Origin: JAIBAJ01 sp965284645
GTDB taxonomy: Bacteria > Bacteroidota > Bacteroidia > JAIBAJ01
DNA length: 64,000 nt
Assembly (NCBI GenBank): GCA_965284645.1
Contig: OZ260106.1
Location: 2,046,001 to 2,110,000 of the forward strand
Direction: 5' to 3'
Positions within the stretch are counted from its first letter, which is position 1. Each line of letters begins with the position of its first letter. The notes under the pieces are model-generated. The model was given only the letters and a program-made list of their open reading frames with translations. It did no database searches and had not been told where the DNA came from. The translations under genes and the position numbers were made by a program. Positions 1 through 8,902 of the stretch are shown in pieces.

Positions 1-211
1 TATTGGTGCCAAGGTCGATAATACTTAATCTAGCCACAATACCAAAATACGGGAGTTGGGTAGAGATGTTTCAATTTGGAAAGAAGATTTTCAGACCGAA
101 TGTTCTCGTAAAGGTCCGATGAAAACTGCTTGAGATCAAGTTTTAAAATCCTAGAATCTGGTTATTTATCCGAGAACTTTCCCTTACATTTGGCACTTCA
201 TTATCCTTTTC
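1..211. other. Left-edge stretch, no gene seen
   Basis: I see no convincing coding frame, RNA gene or repeat in this 211-base stretch upstream of the first hydroxylase gene. It may hold that gene's promoter or the tail of an element cut by the window edge. No clear TAnnTTTG box was found. Confidence 0.4.
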
Positions 212-1420
212 ATGAAAACGAATTACATAGCCTTATCCATTCCTGTGTTTTTCATCCTCATTGGGGTTGAACTTTTAATCTGTTGGATTCAAGGGAAAAA
301 ATACTATCGCCTGAACGACAGTTTATCCAATTTAGCGCAAGGCATTGGACAGCAGGTAACAGGTATTTTCTTTAAAGTAGTTTTGGGATTTGGATACCTG
401 TATTTGTATAATAATTATAGGTTTTATACCATTCCAAATACCGCCTTAGTTTGGGTACTGCTTTTTTTTAGTGTGGATTTCTTTTACTATTGGTTTCACC
501 GTATGAGTCACGAAATTAATGCTTTATGGGCGGCTCATATTGTTCATCACCAAAGTGAGGATTACAATTTAACGGTAGCACTTCGCCAAAGCTGGTTTCA
601 GAGTTTTTTCTCCATGTTTTTTTATTTTCCGTTGGCCTTGGCAGGATTTGAACCAATCATGTTTGCGACGATTAGTTCGTTTAACACCTTGTATCAGTTT
701 TGGATACATACCCAAACCATAGGGAAAATGGGGCCTTTGGAATGGATATTTAACACGCCGAGTCATCACAGGGTTCACCATGGCAGCAATCCCAAATACA
801 TTGATAAAAACCACGCAGGTTCTTTAATTATTTGGGATCGTATGTTTGGAACCTTTCAAGAAGAGGATGAAGAAGTGTATTATGGAATTACCAAACCTCT
901 CAACAGTTGGAATCCGATTTGGGCCAATTTTCATTATTGGGTTGAACTTTGGGAACTTGCCAAGCGCAGTCCCGGAGTATGGAATAAAATATTGGTTTTT
1001 ATTATGCCACCAGGTTGGCAGCCTAAAGAATTAGGAGGAATGCAATACCCCAAAGAAATTAATGCCAAGCAATACCATAAATTCGACATTCACAGCAGTA
1101 AAAGTATCCATAGTTATTCCTTTTTTCAATTCGTTTTGGTGCTTTTGGCTGCATCTATTTTACTTTTTGTTGAAAAGGATTTGACCACCTTTCAAGTGTA
1201 TGGTATTGCCATTTCTGTAATAGGAGGATTGGTGGCTATTGGCGCCTATTTTGAGAACCACCGATGGGCTATTTGGATAGACTTGTTCCGTCTATTACTA
1301 ATTGTAGGCGTATTGTTGACCATATCCTTACCTTGGTTAAAGTACAGTGCCATTCTTTTCGGATTATCCCTTTTAGCTTGGGCCAAGGTAGCTTTTACCA
1401 AACATCCCGAATTGGTTTAG
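212..1420 (+). CDS. Sterol desaturase / fatty acid hydroxylase family protein (AGMO-like)
   Basis: Integral membrane di-iron oxygenase of the sterol desaturase / fatty acid hydroxylase superfamily, 402 residues. The histidine clusters that bind the two irons are visible: HRMSH and HIVHH around residues 95-115, and HRVHH near residue 190. Hydrophobic segments precede them, and a second group of membrane segments fills about residues 300-395. This extended C-terminus, together with the length, resembles alkylglycerol monooxygenase-like members, so ether-lipid or other lipid oxidation is possible, but the substrate cannot be read from sequence. The stop codon lies 2 bases before the proposed miaA start, so the two genes are probably co-transcribed. 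A second, shorter family member lies just beyond miaA on the other strand. Confidence 0.88.
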   Translation: MKTNYIALSIPVFFILIGVELLICWIQGKKYYRLNDSLSNLAQGIGQQVTGIFFKVVLGFGYLYLYNNYRFYTIPNTALVWVLLFFSVDFFYYWFHRMSHEINALWAAHIVHHQSEDYNLTVALRQSWFQSFFSMFFYFPLALAGFEPIMFATISSFNTLYQFWIHTQTIGKMGPLEWIFNTPSHHRVHHGSNPKYIDKNHAGSLIIWDRMFGTFQEEDEEVYYGITKPLNSWNPIWANFHYWVELWELAKRSPGVWNKILVFIMPPGWQPKELGGMQYPKEINAKQYHKFDIHSSKSIHSYSFFQFVLVLLAASILLFVEKDLTTFQVYGIAISVIGGLVAIGAYFENHRWAIWIDLFRLLLIVGVLLTISLPWLKYSAILFGLSLLAWAKVAFTKHPELV

Positions 1421-1422
1421 AT

Positions 1423-2298
1423 TTGAAAAATTCGCTAGTTGTAATTACGGGTCCAACGGCCAGTGGGAAAACAGATTTGGCTATTCAGGTTGCCAAGCGA
1501 TTGGGAACTGAAATTATTTCGGCAGATTCGAGGCAGGTTTATAAGGGTTTGGAAATAGGCAGTGCTTTTCCTTCAAGGGAACAGTTGCAAGAAGTAAAGC
1601 ATCATTTTATTGGTGAGTTGGAACTACACCAGGGTTTTAGTGCAGGAGATTTTGCCCAAGAGGCTAAGAAAAGGATAGTTGAATTATTCAAAACCCATGA
1701 AAAGGTTGTGGTAGTTGGTGGTTCTGGGCTGTATATTAAGGCCTTAGTTGAAGGTATGGATGATTTGCCCGAAGTTCCTGCCTCCATTCGGGAAGCATTG
1801 AATATTGAATTAGACCAAGTTGGACTGTCAGCCCTTCTGAGCGAACTTAGGCAGGTAGATCCTGAATATTTTGAAAAGGTAGATCAAAGCAATCCACAAA
1901 GGATTATCAGAGCTTTGGAGGTTATCAGAGCAACCGGACTTCCTTTTTCTGGTTTTAGAAAAGGAAAAAAAGAGGCCGAAATACCTTACACCTTATATGC
2001 CTTGGATTGGCCGAGGGAGGTTTTGTATAATCGAATCAACCAACGGGCAGATGGTATGATGGAAAATGGATTTTTGGAGGAAGTAAAAAGGGTTGAAAAG
2101 TACCGAGGAAACAATGCTTTGAACACCGTTGGTTACAAGGAGATGATAGAATTTTTGGATGGGAAAATGGGATTGGATTTAGCTGTAGAAAAGCTTAAGC
2201 AACATACGCGTAATTTTGCCAAACGTCAATTAACGTATATCAAACATCAGTTAAATCCAGTTTGGGTGCAGGGAGGTGATGTAGAATCAATCAAATAG
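1423..2298 (+). CDS. miaA: tRNA dimethylallyltransferase
   Basis: Transfers a dimethylallyl group to N6 of A37 in tRNAs reading UNN codons. The P-loop GPTASGKT lies at residues 10-17 of the start chosen here. It is followed by the family motifs DSRQVYKG, GGSGLYIKAL, NPQRIIRALE, TVGYKE and RNFAKRQLTYIK, giving a complete protein of about 291 residues. The open frame continues upstream to 1264 inside the preceding gene. I prefer the TTG at 1423 because it lies two bases after that gene's stop and puts the P-loop at the usual distance from the N-terminus. The added upstream residues match nothing in MiaA. A TTG start would be consistent with translational coupling to the hydroxylase gene. Confidence 0.95.
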   Translation: MKNSLVVITGPTASGKTDLAIQVAKRLGTEIISADSRQVYKGLEIGSAFPSREQLQEVKHHFIGELELHQGFSAGDFAQEAKKRIVELFKTHEKVVVVGGSGLYIKALVEGMDDLPEVPASIREALNIELDQVGLSALLSELRQVDPEYFEKVDQSNPQRIIRALEVIRATGLPFSGFRKGKKEAEIPYTLYALDWPREVLYNRINQRADGMMENGFLEEVKRVEKYRGNNALNTVGYKEMIEFLDGKMGLDLAVEKLKQHTRNFAKRQLTYIKHQLNPVWVQGGDVESIK

Positions 2299-2313
2299 AA
2301 GAGGCCAAAGTGC

Positions 2314-3153
2314 CTAAATTATTGCAGTCTCTACTTGTGCTTCTTGCGGTTTAGAATTTTCTTCTTGAGCGGGTGCTTGACCAGCCAACCTTTCAAATTC
2401 ACTTTGGTACTTTTCATGGTTAGTTCCCATGATTAAATCCCAGAAATTAAAATAGAGTCCGTAGTTGCAATTGACCAAGCGGTGGTGCATATTGTGGTGA
2501 GTGCTTGTATTATTCAGCCTGCCGATAGGATTACGAAGAAAGTTTTTTGGATAAAATTCATAACCTAAATGGCCAAGAACATTCATCATGGTCATGTAAA
2601 TTAGGAAAATGAAAATGGCAAACATATGCATGGGCATAATGAAGAGTAGGATTGGTATGATGGCTGCCTCCAAAACGGCTTCAATTGGGTGAAAGGAAAA
2701 AGCTGCCCAAGGGCTAGGATTGTTGCTTAGGTGATGAACTTTATGAACACGCGGGAAAACCCATTTAAGGTGCATAAAGCGGTGGGCCCAGTAAAAATAG
2801 GTGTCGTGTATCAGGATGGCAGCAAGGATTGAAAAGATAAAATAGCCCCAACCGTATTCTTGAATTTCTTTATAATTCTGAAAGATGCCTGATTTTTTTC
2901 CAATAAAAACCAGCATTCCCATACAAGCGAAAATAAACATGGTTGCAACGGAATAGCCTATTTCCATAGCTATTTTTTTACTTTCTATTTCTCGTTTCTG
3001 AATGCGTTTATGGGTGAATTTTGATTTCCAGATAACATGAAAAAAGAGGTAAGCCAAACCAGCGAAAAACACATAACGGACTAAATTAGCTGCATAGATT
3101 TTAGCTCCGATGGCCAAGACTTGCTCCCACATTTGTTTTGAATTAGAGTACAA
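2314..3153 (-). CDS. Sterol desaturase family protein
   Basis: A second membrane di-iron hydroxylase of 279 residues. The ligand motifs are HRFMH, HKVHH and HHNMHH, in the standard order. Membrane segments lie near residues 20-40, 65-85, 100-120 and 155-190. The last 20 residues are rich in Glu, Gln and Ala and are probably disordered. It ends 15 bases from the end of miaA and is convergent with it. The protein is much shorter than the 402-residue relative at 212-1420 and lacks its C-terminal membrane block, so the two are paralogues of different subfamilies and not a recent duplication. Members of this subfamily include carotenoid and fatty-acid hydroxylases. The substrate is unknown here. 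Confidence 0.88.
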   Translation of the reverse strand: MYSNSKQMWEQVLAIGAKIYAANLVRYVFFAGLAYLFFHVIWKSKFTHKRIQKREIESKKIAMEIGYSVATMFIFACMGMLVFIGKKSGIFQNYKEIQEYGWGYFIFSILAAILIHDTYFYWAHRFMHLKWVFPRVHKVHHLSNNPSPWAAFSFHPIEAVLEAAIIPILLFIMPMHMFAIFIFLIYMTMMNVLGHLGYEFYPKNFLRNPIGRLNNTSTHHNMHHRLVNCNYGLYFNFWDLIMGTNHEKYQSEFERLAGQAPAQEENSKPQEAQVETAII

Positions 3154-3200
3154 AAATAAAACATCCCATGTTTGAAATATTAAATTCCTAACATGGGATG
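3151..3200 (-). terminator. Intrinsic terminator after the T9SS cargo gene
   Basis: The arms CATCCCATGTT (3162-3172) and AACATGGGATG (3190-3200) form a perfect 11-bp stem with a 17-base loop. Read on the minus strand, the stem is followed by TTTTATTTTTG. It lies just after the stop of the 3220-4152 gene and just before the next minus-strand start. Confidence 0.8.
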
Positions 3201-3219
3201 CAATAAAGTATGTTAAAGA

Positions 3220-4152
3220 CTATTTGATGGAAACCTTAACGATTTCGCCAGTAGATGAGTGCAAAAAGTATAGACCAGTTTGAAAGGCTGAGACATCCGC
3301 TTTCGTTGAAGCATTCAAATTCATCACTACGCGTCCGGTTGCATCAAGAATTTGACCAGAAACAGGTTTAGTGAAGTTAATTTCATTGGAAGCTGGATTC
3401 GGGTAAACATCGAAAGATGCTTTTCCAGCCACGGTGTTAATTCCCGTAAATATTGAAGAAGAAATGGCAATGTCATCTAGGGTTACGCGTGGTCTTGAAC
3501 CCACACCCGCATTAGCTTGATAGGCTTTCCAACGAACTTGAACGATAGGTTTATTGTTGTATTCAAATGGCAAAACAATACCTGAAAAAGATTGAATAGA
3601 ATTAGCTGATGCTCCGGCTGTAGAGTAAGTTCCTGCAGCAAAATCATTCCATGCGCTTACTGAATCAGGACGAGCTTGTAGCACCATTTCATAAACACGT
3701 GGCGTTGGTGTCCCATCGGATTGTAAGTCAATGCCTGCAACATAAGAAATGGTCAAAGCTTCACGGCCAGTAGATGAAAGAGTAACAACGGCCGCACCTG
3801 CTTTTCCACCGACAATCGTATTTGCATCAACTGAATCGCATTGTAGGTCATTTTGGTTGTTTTGGGTATTAATAAAGGCAATACCAGAATCACCACGTCC
3901 CACGATACGGCTACGTGCAGTAAGGTTGTAATAACATTTCCAATCCGCAGCTGGGTCATCGGTTGAAGTTGGGTCAGTGGATGCCAAGGTGTATTGTTTA
4001 AATTTAAGACCTGCTGGATAGGTTCCAGGGGCAGCATCAGGGCTCCAAGTGGTAAAGGAGAAATCTCCGCTTCCTAAATCCCAAACGGCTTGTCCATAGG
4101 ACACAGAAACGGTTAGGAATGCAACTACAACTAGCGAGTAAAGTTTTTTCAT
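3220..4152 (-). CDS. Secreted protein with T9SS C-terminal sorting domain
   Basis: A 310-residue exported protein. The N-terminus is a signal peptide (MKKLYSLVVVAFLTVSVSYG, cleavage likely before QA). The last 75 or so residues form a type A T9SS sorting domain: a DVYPNPAS motif, a LDATGRVV strand, then GLYFLHSSTGEIVKVSIK at the end. The middle 200 residues look like an all-beta cargo domain rich in Asp, Thr and Ala, and I cannot name its fold. Family knowledge says such proteins cross the outer membrane through SprA, which is encoded at 52.2 kb, and are usually cleaved and anchored or released. It is monocistronic, bounded by a strong terminator. Function unknown. Confidence 0.85.
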   Translation of the reverse strand: MKKLYSLVVVAFLTVSVSYGQAVWDLGSGDFSFTTWSPDAAPGTYPAGLKFKQYTLASTDPTSTDDPAADWKCYYNLTARSRIVGRGDSGIAFINTQNNQNDLQCDSVDANTIVGGKAGAAVVTLSSTGREALTISYVAGIDLQSDGTPTPRVYEMVLQARPDSVSAWNDFAAGTYSTAGASANSIQSFSGIVLPFEYNNKPIVQVRWKAYQANAGVGSRPRVTLDDIAISSSIFTGINTVAGKASFDVYPNPASNEINFTKPVSGQILDATGRVVMNLNASTKADVSAFQTGLYFLHSSTGEIVKVSIK

Positions 4153-4195
4153 TTTATTTTTAATATTTTGGCAAAAATAGGATTTTAAACTGAAT

Positions 4196-5056
4196 TTATT
4201 TTAGCAATTCTAACAAGTATTGGCCATATCCACTTTTTAGCAAAGGTTGAGCTACATTTTCAAGTTGTTGTGCATCAATAAAGCCCATTCTCCAAGCTAT
4301 TTCTTCGATACATCCAATTTTTAAGGCTTGTCTTTCTTCAATTACTTGGACAAATTGCCCTGCTTGCATTAAGGAGGTAAAGGTACCTGTATCAAGCCAA
4401 GCAGTGCCGCGATCAAGCACCGCCACTTTTAATTTTCCTTCTTTCAAGTAATGTTTGTTTACATCTGTAATTTCATATTCGCCTCTAGCACTTGGTTTAA
4501 GATTTTTGGCTATGTCAATGACTGAATTATCATAAAAATAAAGGCCAGGAACAGCATAATGCGATTTTGGCTGTTGTGGTTTTTCTTCGATAGACAAGGC
4601 ATTAAAATCTTTATCGAATTCAACAACGCCATAACGTTCTGGATCGCTTACGTGATAGGCAAAAACAACACCGCCATCGGGGTTATTAATTTCTTTCAAC
4701 ATTTTCCACATTCCTGATCCGTAGAAAATATTGTCGCCCAAAATTAATGAACTTTTATCCTTTCCAATAAATTGTTCTCCAATAACAAAGGCTTGGGCGA
4801 GTCCATTTGGAACTTCCTGTACCGCATAGTTGAAATTACAACCGATACGGCTACCATCGCCAAGCAATTTTTCAAAATGGGGTAAATCGTGTGGAGTGCT
4901 GATTATTAAAATGTCACGAATTCCGGCCATCATCAATACCGATAAAGGGTAATAAATCATGGGTTTATCGTAAACAGGCATAAGTTGTTTACTTACAGCC
5001 AAGGTTAAGGGATGAAGACGGGTTCCACTTCCGCCGGCAAGTATTATTCCTTTCAT
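4196..5056 (-). CDS. rmlA: Glucose-1-phosphate thymidylyltransferase
   Basis: Makes dTDP-glucose from glucose-1-phosphate and dTTP, the first step toward dTDP-rhamnose and related surface sugars. The nucleotide-binding motif GGSGTRLHPLT is at residues 8-18, followed by KQLMPVYDKPMIYYPLS, LGDNIFYG, and a DRGTAWLDTGT motif near residue 215. The 286-residue length is normal for the family. No rmlB, rmlC or rmlD is adjacent, so the sugar pathway must be completed elsewhere. The gene starts 4 bases before the downstream end of a rhomboid gene on the same strand and probably shares its transcript. Confidence 0.95.
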   Translation of the reverse strand: MKGIILAGGSGTRLHPLTLAVSKQLMPVYDKPMIYYPLSVLMMAGIRDILIISTPHDLPHFEKLLGDGSRIGCNFNYAVQEVPNGLAQAFVIGEQFIGKDKSSLILGDNIFYGSGMWKMLKEINNPDGGVVFAYHVSDPERYGVVEFDKDFNALSIEEKPQQPKSHYAVPGLYFYDNSVIDIAKNLKPSARGEYEITDVNKHYLKEGKLKVAVLDRGTAWLDTGTFTSLMQAGQFVQVIEERQALKIGCIEEIAWRMGFIDAQQLENVAQPLLKSGYGQYLLELLK

Positions 5057-5060
5057 ACGT

Positions 5061-5942
5061 TTATTTTTGAGAGGCTTTGTGTAAAATATCTTTTTCTCGT
5101 TTGGTTAAACTATCGTAGCCCGACCTTGAAATTTTGTCCAATATAGAATCAACTTCTGCCTGGTTGGCCACTTTTTGGGCATTGTATTCTTCGTCACTTA
5201 TTGGTCGTCTGTGACTTACGGTTAGTTTTGATTTGGGGGAAATGGTAAAAAATCCTAAGATTTTATTTATCCAGCCTCCAGGATATTGTCCTTTCCGCAT
5301 TCTATCGCCATACCACCAACCCATTCCAGCCCCGGCTAAATGGGCAATATGTCCGCCTGTATTACTGGCATATAAATAAATCAAATCGAAGGAGATTAAG
5401 ACAGCCGTAACATACATTAATTTAATTGGTCCGGCCAACAAAAGGTTTACGGTTTCTTTCGGATTCAATACTGTTACACAAACCAAACAGCCCATCACAC
5501 AGGCTGAAGATCCAATTCCTACCGAATAAGCTTCACTCCATCCCGCAGTAACCAAAATATTGTCTACAACGAAAAGTGCCAAAACCCCTGCTAGTCCAGA
5601 AAGGAAATAGATTCGATAGAAAATAGAATTGGAAGTTTGCAGGAAAAGCATATGACCCGCAAAATTCAATAACAATAAATTGGAAATCAAATGCATCACA
5701 TCTAAATGGACAAACATATGGGAGAGAATGGTCCATGGATGGATAAGTAATTCTAAAGGGTTTGATGAAAAGCCAAGGTAATTTAGGAAAAGAGTATGAG
5801 AGGATAGGTTTGATGAAGAATCGATCAGCAAACCGCCAAGCAATAAAATCAGAAATACGGCCACATTGGACAAAATGAGACGGACATAGGCATCACCATT
5901 TTTCCAATTGCTGACAATATCGTTTTTTATTTCGGTATACAT
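5061..5942 (-). CDS. Rhomboid family intramembrane serine protease (1)
   Basis: Intramembrane serine protease. The open frame starts at 5975 (304 residues), but an internal ATG at 5942 (MYTEIKND) avoids a 31-base overlap with the preceding gene, so I use it; either start is possible. Numbered from 5975, the catalytic Ser is in GIGSSA (Ser157) and the catalytic His is in HIAHLAG (His212). The conserved HLDVMHLISN segment of TM2 is also present. The C-terminal 70 residues are a soluble, charged tail (SHRRPISDEEYNAQK) typical of Bacteroidota rhomboids. It is paired tandemly with a second, clearly different rhomboid. Substrates are unknown. Confidence 0.9.
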   Translation of the reverse strand: MYTEIKNDIVSNWKNGDAYVRLILSNVAVFLILLLGGLLIDSSSNLSSHTLFLNYLGFSSNPLELLIHPWTILSHMFVHLDVMHLISNLLLLNFAGHMLFLQTSNSIFYRIYFLSGLAGVLALFVVDNILVTAGWSEAYSVGIGSSACVMGCLVCVTVLNPKETVNLLLAGPIKLMYVTAVLISFDLIYLYASNTGGHIAHLAGAGMGWWYGDRMRKGQYPGGWINKILGFFTISPKSKLTVSHRRPISDEEYNAQKVANQAEVDSILDKISRSGYDSLTKREKDILHKASQK

Positions 5943-5944
5943 TT

Positions 5945-6775
5945 TTAGTGCTGATTTCCCATTCTCTTTTGCCAATACTTGATGAGAAGATAACCAAACA
6001 ACATGCCTCCTAGATGGGCGAAATGGGCTACATTAGAAGTTGGATCGTCTTTAATTCCGTTCACCAACTCAAAACCGCCATAAAGAATTACGAATAAACG
6101 AGCAGGCATTGGGAAAAAGAGAACAAATACCATTTGGTCAGGAAACATCATTCCAAAAGCGAGCAGAACACCGAATACTGCACCAGAGGCACCAACCATA
6201 GGTACATCCCGTTTAAGTGCTACTAATTCGCCGATTAGGTTTTTTGCTTGCAATTCGATGCCAAGGGGGGAATTGTAGTTCCAATCCTCAATTATTTTAT
6301 CAAAATAAGGTTTTACCATTCCACCTGCATACTTGTGTGAGAATTCCATGAATCCTTCTAATTGCGGATTTTGAGCAAAGGAGTTCGCAGCTGCCAGCAT
6401 GTTTTCGTAGTCATAGTTTGAATACAAAAGGTGAATAAAGGCTGCGCCTAAACCCGTAACAAGGTAGTAAACTAAGAATCGTTGTCCTCCCCAATAGTTT
6501 TCAATAGCAGAACCAAACATCCAAAGCGAAAGCATATTCAAGAAAATATGCATAAAGCTCCCATGCATAAAAAAGTGGGTGACAATCTGAAAGGGCTGGA
6601 AGAGCGGAGAGGCGAAATTATGAAGTCCTAATTTGTCCTGTAAATCAATTCCTAAACTTGAATTGGCTATCAGGGATAGGGCAAACATAACACCGTTTAT
6701 AATCATAATTGATTTAACAACGGGAGGAAAGGCCTGAAAGCCAGTTGGTCGGAAAAAATTATTACGATATATCAT
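5945..6775 (-). CDS. Rhomboid family intramembrane serine protease (2)
   Basis: Rhomboid protease of 276 residues. The catalytic dyad is Ser197 in VGASGAVFG and His254 in HFAHLGGMLFG. The TM2 motif HGSFMHIFLNM is at about residues 71-81. Unusually, roughly 70 residues of soluble sequence (about 118-190, including PQLEGFMEFSHKYAGGM) sit between transmembrane segments just ahead of the catalytic helix. It shares a transcript with the downstream rhomboid: the stop at 5945 nearly touches that gene's second possible start. Tandem rhomboid pairs are a familiar arrangement in Bacteroidota, but their roles are poorly known. Confidence 0.92.
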   Translation of the reverse strand: MIYRNNFFRPTGFQAFPPVVKSIMIINGVMFALSLIANSSLGIDLQDKLGLHNFASPLFQPFQIVTHFFMHGSFMHIFLNMLSLWMFGSAIENYWGGQRFLVYYLVTGLGAAFIHLLYSNYDYENMLAAANSFAQNPQLEGFMEFSHKYAGGMVKPYFDKIIEDWNYNSPLGIELQAKNLIGELVALKRDVPMVGASGAVFGVLLAFGMMFPDQMVFVLFFPMPARLFVILYGGFELVNGIKDDPTSNVAHFAHLGGMLFGYLLIKYWQKRMGNQH

Positions 6776-6796
6776 GTATCAGGGCGCAAAATTAGC

Positions 6797-7449
6797 TTAA
6801 ACCCCGGCTCTTTCCAAACGGAAATGCGGACGAATGATTTCGGCAAGTTCGCTTAGCATCATGGCTGTTGCACCCCAAACTACCTGTCCGTCGATATCAA
6901 AATAAGGGGCATCGATCGTTAGGTTATCGGCAATTTTTACCTGCGTTTGCTTGCGAAGGGTATCATCCAACAGAATATGAAGGTCGGCTTCAATTATCTT
7001 TTCTACTTCTCGGTGATTAGGCTGGAATTCAGGACGTTCCTGAACAATTCCAACATAAGGGGTAACAATAAAATTACTGGCAGGAATATACAATTCGGTT
7101 AATCCTCCCACTACTTCAATATCATAATCAGGTACTCCAACTTCTTCCCAAGTTTCGCGCAAGGCAGTTGCAATAAGGTTTTCATCATCTTGTTCCTTTT
7201 TCCGCCCGGAAAACTTACTTGTCCGCTGTGTACCCCTTTATAACTGGTACGTAAGGTTAGCACGGTATGAATAATATCCTCGATAGGGTACAAAAGAACC
7301 ATAACGCTACCTTGCCTAGCTTTAGGCCGATGTTGTTCAATATAATCAGGAGGGAAGCGCAAGGAGGAAGCCATTTTAAATTGGGCTTCAACACCAGGAA
7401 GCGGTCCTAATAATCCTTCCTTAACTTTTGTAATTTCAGTGAATTTCAT
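6797..7449 (-). pseudogene. NUDIX hydrolase (NudL-type CoA pyrophosphatase), frameshifted
   Basis: Two overlapping minus-strand frames make one NUDIX protein of the NudL/CoA diphosphatase group. The first frame (ATG at 7449) carries the upstream family motif and reaches QVSFPGGK. The second carries ATALRETWEEVGV, the rest of the NUDIX box, and continues to 6797. The break is in a run of five A (minus strand) right after FPGGK, near 7196-7203. With one more A the box would read FPGGKKEQDDENL and on into the second frame, with normal spacing between GG and RE. Everything else is intact, which suggests a very recent deletion, a sequencing error in the homopolymer, or -1 slippage. If active, it would hydrolyse CoA or related pyrophosphates. 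Confidence 0.85.
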
Positions 7450-7527
7450 ACAAATCCTCGACAAACATAGAGCTTAATTCTATAAAACCTCACTATCTAA
7501 TTCAAAAAAATCATAAAGATTTTATTT

Positions 7528-7535
7528 TACTTTTG
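7528..7535 (+). promoter_or_regulatory. Probable -7 box for gldE-gldD
   Basis: TACTTTTG matches the Bacteroidota TAnnTTTG consensus and lies 21 bases ahead of the TTG start of gldE. I found no clear TTG -33 element at the usual distance. Confidence 0.5.
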
Positions 7536-7555
7536 CCAACACGATTCGGAAATAG

Positions 7556-8902
7556 TTGGAACCCCATAGTATTTTATTATTCAATACCATTTTAACGATT
7601 GCTGGAGGAATATCTTCCAGTTTATTGGTAAGCACCATCGGGATTCTGATTCTTTTAGTGTTCTCGGCCATGTTCTCTGGTTCGGAGAATGCCTATTTTT
7701 CATTGACCAAATATGAGATAGACGATTTTAAATCCAGTTTATCAGCCAGTGAAAGGCTTGCTGCCCTTCATTTGGATAATCCAAGGAAGTTGTTGGCGAC
7801 CTTGCTAATTGCGAATAATTTTGTGAATATTGGCATTGTTATCCTATCTACCATACTTACCGAAGAACTTATGGAGCCTGAATTTGCCAAATCATTTTGG
7901 GGTTGGTTTATCCAGGTGGTCGTTGTAACCTTCGTGATATTGATGCTGGGGGAAGTTATTCCAAAAGTTTATTCCACTCAAAAACCTAAAGAGGTGGCCG
8001 GCTTAATGGCCTATCCTTTGCTGATTGCATCGAAGTTGTTTTTTCCCATTAGTGCCATTTTATTAGCGACTACAGGTTTTATAGATAAACGCATAAAGGT
8101 AAAGGGCCATTCGGTTTCGGTTGATGATTTGACCCACGCTTTGGATATCACAAAACATGAAACTTCAGCCACGGCCGAGGATAGGAAAATATTGAAAGGA
8201 ATAGTTGAATTCGGCAATACGGATGTAAAGCAAATTATGAAGCCCCGAATGGATGTTAAAGCCTTGGATGATGATTGGGATTTTGATCGGGTAATGAAGT
8301 ATATCTTGGACGCCGGTTACTCCCGAATGCCAGTTTATAAGGATTCCATCGATAATGTAATTGGGATTCTATATATCAAGGATTTATTGGCGCATTTGGA
8401 AAAACCAGTAAATTTTAAATGGCAAGATTTAATTAGACCGCATTTTGCCGTTCCGGAAAGTAAAAAAATCGATGACCTTTTGAAGGAATTTCAACATCGA
8501 AAAATGCACTTAGCCATGGTGGTAGATGAATTTGGCGGACTGAGCGGAATCGTAACCCTGGAGGATGTGATGGAAGAAGTTGTTGGTGATATCAACGATG
8601 AGTTTGATGATGATGAGGTTTTTTATTCCAAATTAGATGAGCATAATTATGTGTTTGAAGGGAAAATTGCCCTAAACAATTTCTATCGTATCCTTGACAT
8701 TGAACCAGGTCCTTTTGAAGAAAAAAAAGGAGAAAGTGATTCTTTGGCAGGGTTTATTTTGGAACTTGAAGGGAAATTTCCACGAAAAAATCAGAAGATA
8801 ACCTTTAATGGTCTTCTCTTTACCATAGAGGCGGCCGACAACCGAAGAATTAAACGTGTAAAAGTTACTTTACCCAAGGAGACAGATGAAAAACAAAACT
8901 AA
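7556..8902 (+). CDS. gldE: Gliding motility-associated protein GldE (CNNM/CorC-like)
   Basis: A membrane protein of 448 residues. An N-terminal DUF21/CNNM transmembrane domain (about 20-190, including FSAMFSGSENAYFSLT) is followed by a CBS-domain pair (about 215-345) and a CorC/HlyC C-terminal domain (about 360-440). The family resembles magnesium/cobalt efflux or haemolysin-like proteins. The link to GldE rests on the directly overlapping gldD. In Flavobacterium, GldE is a suppressor-type partner of GldD in gliding and T9SS function. The start is TTG, since no ATG precedes the first transmembrane segment in this frame. The gene overlaps gldD by 17 bases, which suggests translational coupling. 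Confidence 0.88.
   Translation: MEPHSILLFNTILTIAGGISSSLLVSTIGILILLVFSAMFSGSENAYFSLTKYEIDDFKSSLSASERLAALHLDNPRKLLATLLIANNFVNIGIVILSTILTEELMEPEFAKSFWGWFIQVVVVTFVILMLGEVIPKVYSTQKPKEVAGLMAYPLLIASKLFFPISAILLATTGFIDKRIKVKGHSVSVDDLTHALDITKHETSATAEDRKILKGIVEFGNTDVKQIMKPRMDVKALDDDWDFDRVMKYILDAGYSRMPVYKDSIDNVIGILYIKDLLAHLEKPVNFKWQDLIRPHFAVPESKKIDDLLKEFQHRKMHLAMVVDEFGGLSGIVTLEDVMEEVVGDINDEFDDDEVFYSKLDEHNYVFEGKIALNNFYRILDIEPGPFEEKKGESDSLAGFILELEGKFPRKNQKITFNGLLFTIEAADNRRIKRVKVTLPKETDEKQN

Noticed and set aside
1264..1422. Long N-terminal extension of MiaA
   Set aside because: It overlaps the hydroxylase gene in another frame and has no counterpart in MiaA. The TTG at 1423 is preferred.
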